Below, piece by piece: positions 61,955 to 64,000 of a stretch of 64,000 nucleotides of DNA. The DNA is from Pyrinomonadaceae bacterium (GTDB lineage: Bacteria; Acidobacteriota; Blastocatellia; Pyrinomonadales; Pyrinomonadaceae): contig JANWYH010000006.1 in the NCBI GenBank assembly GCA_025054715.1, positions 1 through 64,000 on the forward strand, in the 5' to 3' direction. The translations under genes were made by a program, and so were the position numbers. The number at the start of each line of letters is the position of its first letter. Position 1 is the first letter of the stretch. The notes under the pieces were generated by a model. The model was given only the letters and a program-made list of their open reading frames with translations. It did no database searches and had not been told where the DNA came from.

Positions 61955-62381
61955 GGAAAATTTTTCAAAGTGAAATTTTGAGAAAAAGTAAATCAAAATG
62001 AGATATTCCAAACCGCATTGATTCACATAAGTAAACTTCTCCCCTACTCAAAAGGCGGTTATCTCTTGCCCTTGGATGACAGAGTCTTATTGCTTGAGTT
62101 CAGTAAAAATGAATTTTTCCTGAATTTAATTTCTTTGATACTCTTTATTTAGCTAAACTCCAACTCTAAACAGCAAGATGATCGTAGTTTTCGCCATTTC
62201 GATTCTTTCCTTAAGGTGATCACATTGACAAATAATGATTTTCAAAAAAAGAAGGAAAATGATAAATTACGGGACATTGCCTAAACCATTGATCGGTGGT
62301 CAAGTTGGCTAAGTTATAGCTGAATATCTCAATCCCAAATGATGCAAGAAGCTTCAACTCTCTATCAGGTAGTCCACCAAA
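61955..62381. other. Gene-poor region between the pil promoter and the TPR-gene terminator
   Basis: No gene-sized frame is present on either strand. It holds an 8-bp palindrome GTGATCAC (62216-62223), a TTGACA without a -10 (62225-62230), a 17-codon plus-strand frame after GAAGGA (62259-62312) and a minus-strand open stretch of 53 codons without start (62381-62220) with protein-like composition (FGGLPDRELKLLASFGIEIF). None has enough support to call a gene; the last might be a decayed coding remnant. Confidence 0.4.
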
Positions 62382-62410
62382 TTAAAAAGCCCCATGCTTC
62401 GGCATGAGGC
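62382..62410 (-). terminator. Intrinsic terminator after the TPR gene
   Basis: Minus strand GCCTCATGC, tetraloop CGAA, GCATGGGGC followed by TTTTTAAT; eight pairs with one mismatch. Located about 60 bases after the stop at 62471. Confidence 0.8.
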
Positions 62411-62470
62411 GACATTCAGAAAAACTTATATTAATCAAGCCCATTTAGTCCCAGAATCAAACGAGAAAAA

Positions 62471-63784
62471 TCATTGACCTCTTCTCCTTTGAGTTGGTCT
62501 TGTCTTCTGAGGTGTTAGTTTTTCCTCCATTTTGAGATACTCAACTGCGTCTTTGACACTCGATTTAAGAGGATGAGTATCTGGAGCAGAATCTGCAAAC
62601 CTTTGCATTATGTCAAGTCCTTCTTGCATTTGTTCTTTGTTCTGAGCTGCAACACCGACACTAAACAAACACAGCCCCAATCCTGCCATTGCGTCGTAAT
62701 TTTCAGGTGATCCCTCTAGAACTTTTCTGTAAATTGGAATGGCGGATTCAGCATCTCCGGCTTCTCTGAGAGCATCTGCAAGACCAAGTCTTGCTTTTTC
62801 TACCTGAGCCTTATCCTTTTCCAAAGCTTCATACTCGGCTAGTGTTTTTAGTGCTTCACTTACCTTGGTAGTATCTGATGTTGTGCGGAAAAGGAGTCTG
62901 TAGGAATCCAGCTTGATGGAAATTGCTCTGTATTTCTGTTCTTCGTATTGAGCTGCCTGCGCTGCTTGATTCCCCGTAGCAGAAGCACTTTCTAAAACTT
63001 GGAGAGCTCTTTCCGTAGCTGCAATAGCATTAAGAAGATCGCTTTTTATTGACGAAATGGCTTCGTTCTTTACGGCTTGATTTTTTTCTCTAACTACTTG
63101 ATTGTATTTGTCGACTGCTTTTCTATTTAGCGCCACAGCTTTGTTAGTCTGAAGAACGGGAACTGAGCCAACGAACTCAGGATCAGCATTTATTCCTTCG
63201 TCAAATTTAGCTATAGCTAGTTCGTAATTTTTCGCGTTCAGCGCATCTATGCCTTCTTGCAATGCTCTTCTGATAGTTGCGTTAGTTTGCTCGATCTTTC
63301 TTTTCTTTTCTTCAAATTCAGCTCGTCGTTTTTCTTCCTCTTCTATTGCTCTTTTCTGTTCTTCGCTAAGTCCTGGTTGGGGAGCTTGAGGTGTGGCAGC
63401 ACCTTGCAACAAACGACGGACTTCTTCTTCGGTTAATACCTTACCATCACCTTCGAAAACAGTTATTGTTATATCTTCCATTCCAGCTCTAACATTAGGG
63501 TAAATTTCAGGTCTTATTCCCGGAGCGCTAACCACAATGGCAAAAACTTGTCCAAGCGGAAATCCTGCGAAACTAAAGTTTCCCTTTTTATCTGTCTTGG
63601 CAGAAGGCATCTTTCCTCTTGAAACATCCGTTCTATAAGCCTCAACCAAAGCATCTGCTACTGGAGTTGTAGTCCCGTCACTCTTTCTAAGAACCACTTT
63701 TCCGCGAACAGGAAAAGTTTGAGAAAATCCCAAAGAAACACTTATCAACAAAATCAATACAGAAAACAAAAACCTAACTTTCAT
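62471..63784 (-). CDS. Exported carboxypeptidase-regulatory-like/TPR protein
   Basis: 437 aa. Signal peptide MKVRFLFSVLILLISVSLGF, then a regulatory-like beta-sandwich (FPVRGKVVLRKSDGTTTPVA, KTDKKGNFSFAGFPLGQVF) and an acidic helix-rich linker (LSEEQKRAIEEEEKRRAEFE). TPR-like units follow (GIDALNAKNYELAIAKFDEG, AIPIYRKVLEGSPENYDAMA), ending in a basic tail KTRPTQRRRGQ. The start at 63784 has GGAGGG upstream. Likely a periplasmic or surface scaffold; exact role unknown. A terminator follows. Confidence 0.75.
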   Translation of the reverse strand: MKVRFLFSVLILLISVSLGFSQTFPVRGKVVLRKSDGTTTPVADALVEAYRTDVSRGKMPSAKTDKKGNFSFAGFPLGQVFAIVVSAPGIRPEIYPNVRAGMEDITITVFEGDGKVLTEEEVRRLLQGAATPQAPQPGLSEEQKRAIEEEEKRRAEFEEKKRKIEQTNATIRRALQEGIDALNAKNYELAIAKFDEGINADPEFVGSVPVLQTNKAVALNRKAVDKYNQVVREKNQAVKNEAISSIKSDLLNAIAATERALQVLESASATGNQAAQAAQYEEQKYRAISIKLDSYRLLFRTTSDTTKVSEALKTLAEYEALEKDKAQVEKARLGLADALREAGDAESAIPIYRKVLEGSPENYDAMAGLGLCLFSVGVAAQNKEQMQEGLDIMQRFADSAPDTHPLKSSVKDAVEYLKMEEKLTPQKTRPTQRRRGQ

Positions 63785-63913
63785 TTTTCCCTCCGCCAAT
63801 TTGAGAAGCCTAAAAATTTTAATTAGCTGCTAGGAAAATTTTAGCTAACTTTTTTCAGGAAAACAATTAGGACAAAAAGAAAGACTCATGATATTATGAA
63901 AAAACTGTCCCGT

Positions 63914-64000
63914 ATGTTGAAGTTTACAGTTCTGGGAAGTGGTTCTAGTGGCAACTCAGTCTTAATCTCAAACGATAAAACCAATGTTTTAATTGATGCG
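63914..64000 (+). CDS. Metallo-beta-lactamase-fold hydrolase (YycJ/WalJ-like), 5' end
   Basis: Only the first 29 codons lie in the window. LKFTVLGSGSSGNSVLIS is the N-terminal strand-loop of YycJ-type metallo-beta-lactamase fold proteins (usually exonuclease-like, involved in cell-wall or DNA coordination). An in-frame ATG at 63896 overlaps the TATTAT -10-like box (63892-63897), so the ATG at 63914 is preferred. The zinc-ligand motif HxHxDH would lie beyond the window, so activity cannot be judged. Confidence 0.75.
   Translation, partial: MLKFTVLGSGSSGNSVLISNDKTNVLIDA

Noticed and set aside
62259-62312. Seventeen-codon plus-strand frame MINYGTLPKPLIGGQVG with GAAGGA upstream
   Set aside because: No -10 box, no neighbour and no recognisable family; too short to call from sequence alone.
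166-64000. CRISPR array, prophage or insertion sequence
   Set aside because: No repeat-spacer array, integrase, transposase or phage structural gene was seen; no intact signature and no strong composition shift.

Overview
The window is one continuous stretch of a low-GC (roughly 40 %) bacterial chromosome, densely packed with housekeeping, envelope and surface-machine genes. I see no insertion sequence, prophage, integrase, CRISPR array or rRNA. The best taxonomic guess is Acidobacteriota. It rests mainly on two tandem secreted proteins with the VWFA-related architecture typical of that phylum, and on the combination of type II secretion/type IV pilus genes, PilZ proteins, TPR and carboxypeptidase-regulatory-like secreted proteins and multi-haem-free Gram-negative envelope enzymes. 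This is inference, not proof.

Layout. 1-75: C-terminal HTH of an NtrC-type regulator. 166-9,923: typA, an FHA-transmembrane-transglycosylase fusion, a propeller-like protein coupled to a NodU-type carbamoyltransferase, sucD, archaeal-type proS and a divergent proline dehydrogenase. 9,957-14,476: coiled-coil secreted protein, a histidine kinase coupled to a deoxyhypusine-synthase-like protein, and the tandem VWA pair. 14,653-21,939: a type II secretion/type IV pilus-like operon (F, E, D, two G pseudopilins, PilM-like). 22,001-30,212: DUF948-like and YtxH envelope proteins, prmC, tRNA-Arg(CCT), a tightly overlapping GT2-rlmH-dksA/traR-comF operon, prolyl oligopeptidase and pabB. 30,259-39,669: amino-acid permease, two PilZ proteins, a PAS/NtrC two-component pair, a MerR regulator, a lone MoxR-type ATPase, a copper-amine-oxidase-like protein and a crotonase. 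39,778-48,273: trxB, a polysaccharide-type cluster (carbamoyltransferase, GT-C-like membrane protein, asparagine synthase-type amidotransferase) and a soluble lytic transglycosylase. 48,390-54,286: the Fe-S and FAD subunits of a PaoABC-type oxidoreductase without the Mo subunit, murA, a HIT protein, TPR lipoprotein, stand-alone B12-binding protein and ispH. 54,372-61,844: beta-helix surface protein and the pilB-x-pilT-pilC operon. 61,845-64,000: a 626-base gene-poor gap, a TPR secreted protein and the start of a metallo-beta-lactamase-fold gene.

How it works together. Two related motor systems (a GspE/F/D/G secretion system and a PilB/T/C pilus motor), two PilZ proteins, an NtrC-type two-component pair and several secreted proteins point to a surface-associated life with regulated secretion and twitching. 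Two distant carbamoyltransferases, a GT2, a GT-C-like protein and an amidotransferase suggest modified surface glycans.

The most distinctive signals are these: (i) several first genes have a recognisable -10 box (often with a -35 at 17 bp) only a few bases before the start codon, implying very short or absent 5' leaders, while operon-internal genes have strong Shine-Dalgarno sequences; (ii) a copper-amine-oxidase-fold protein with an altered cofactor-tyrosine context; (iii) a two-subunit remnant of a three-subunit molybdenum enzyme; (iv) an FHA-transglycosylase fusion; and (v) a double promoter with a symmetrical element at the pil operon start. No single region is clearly a wholly new defence or mobile system.
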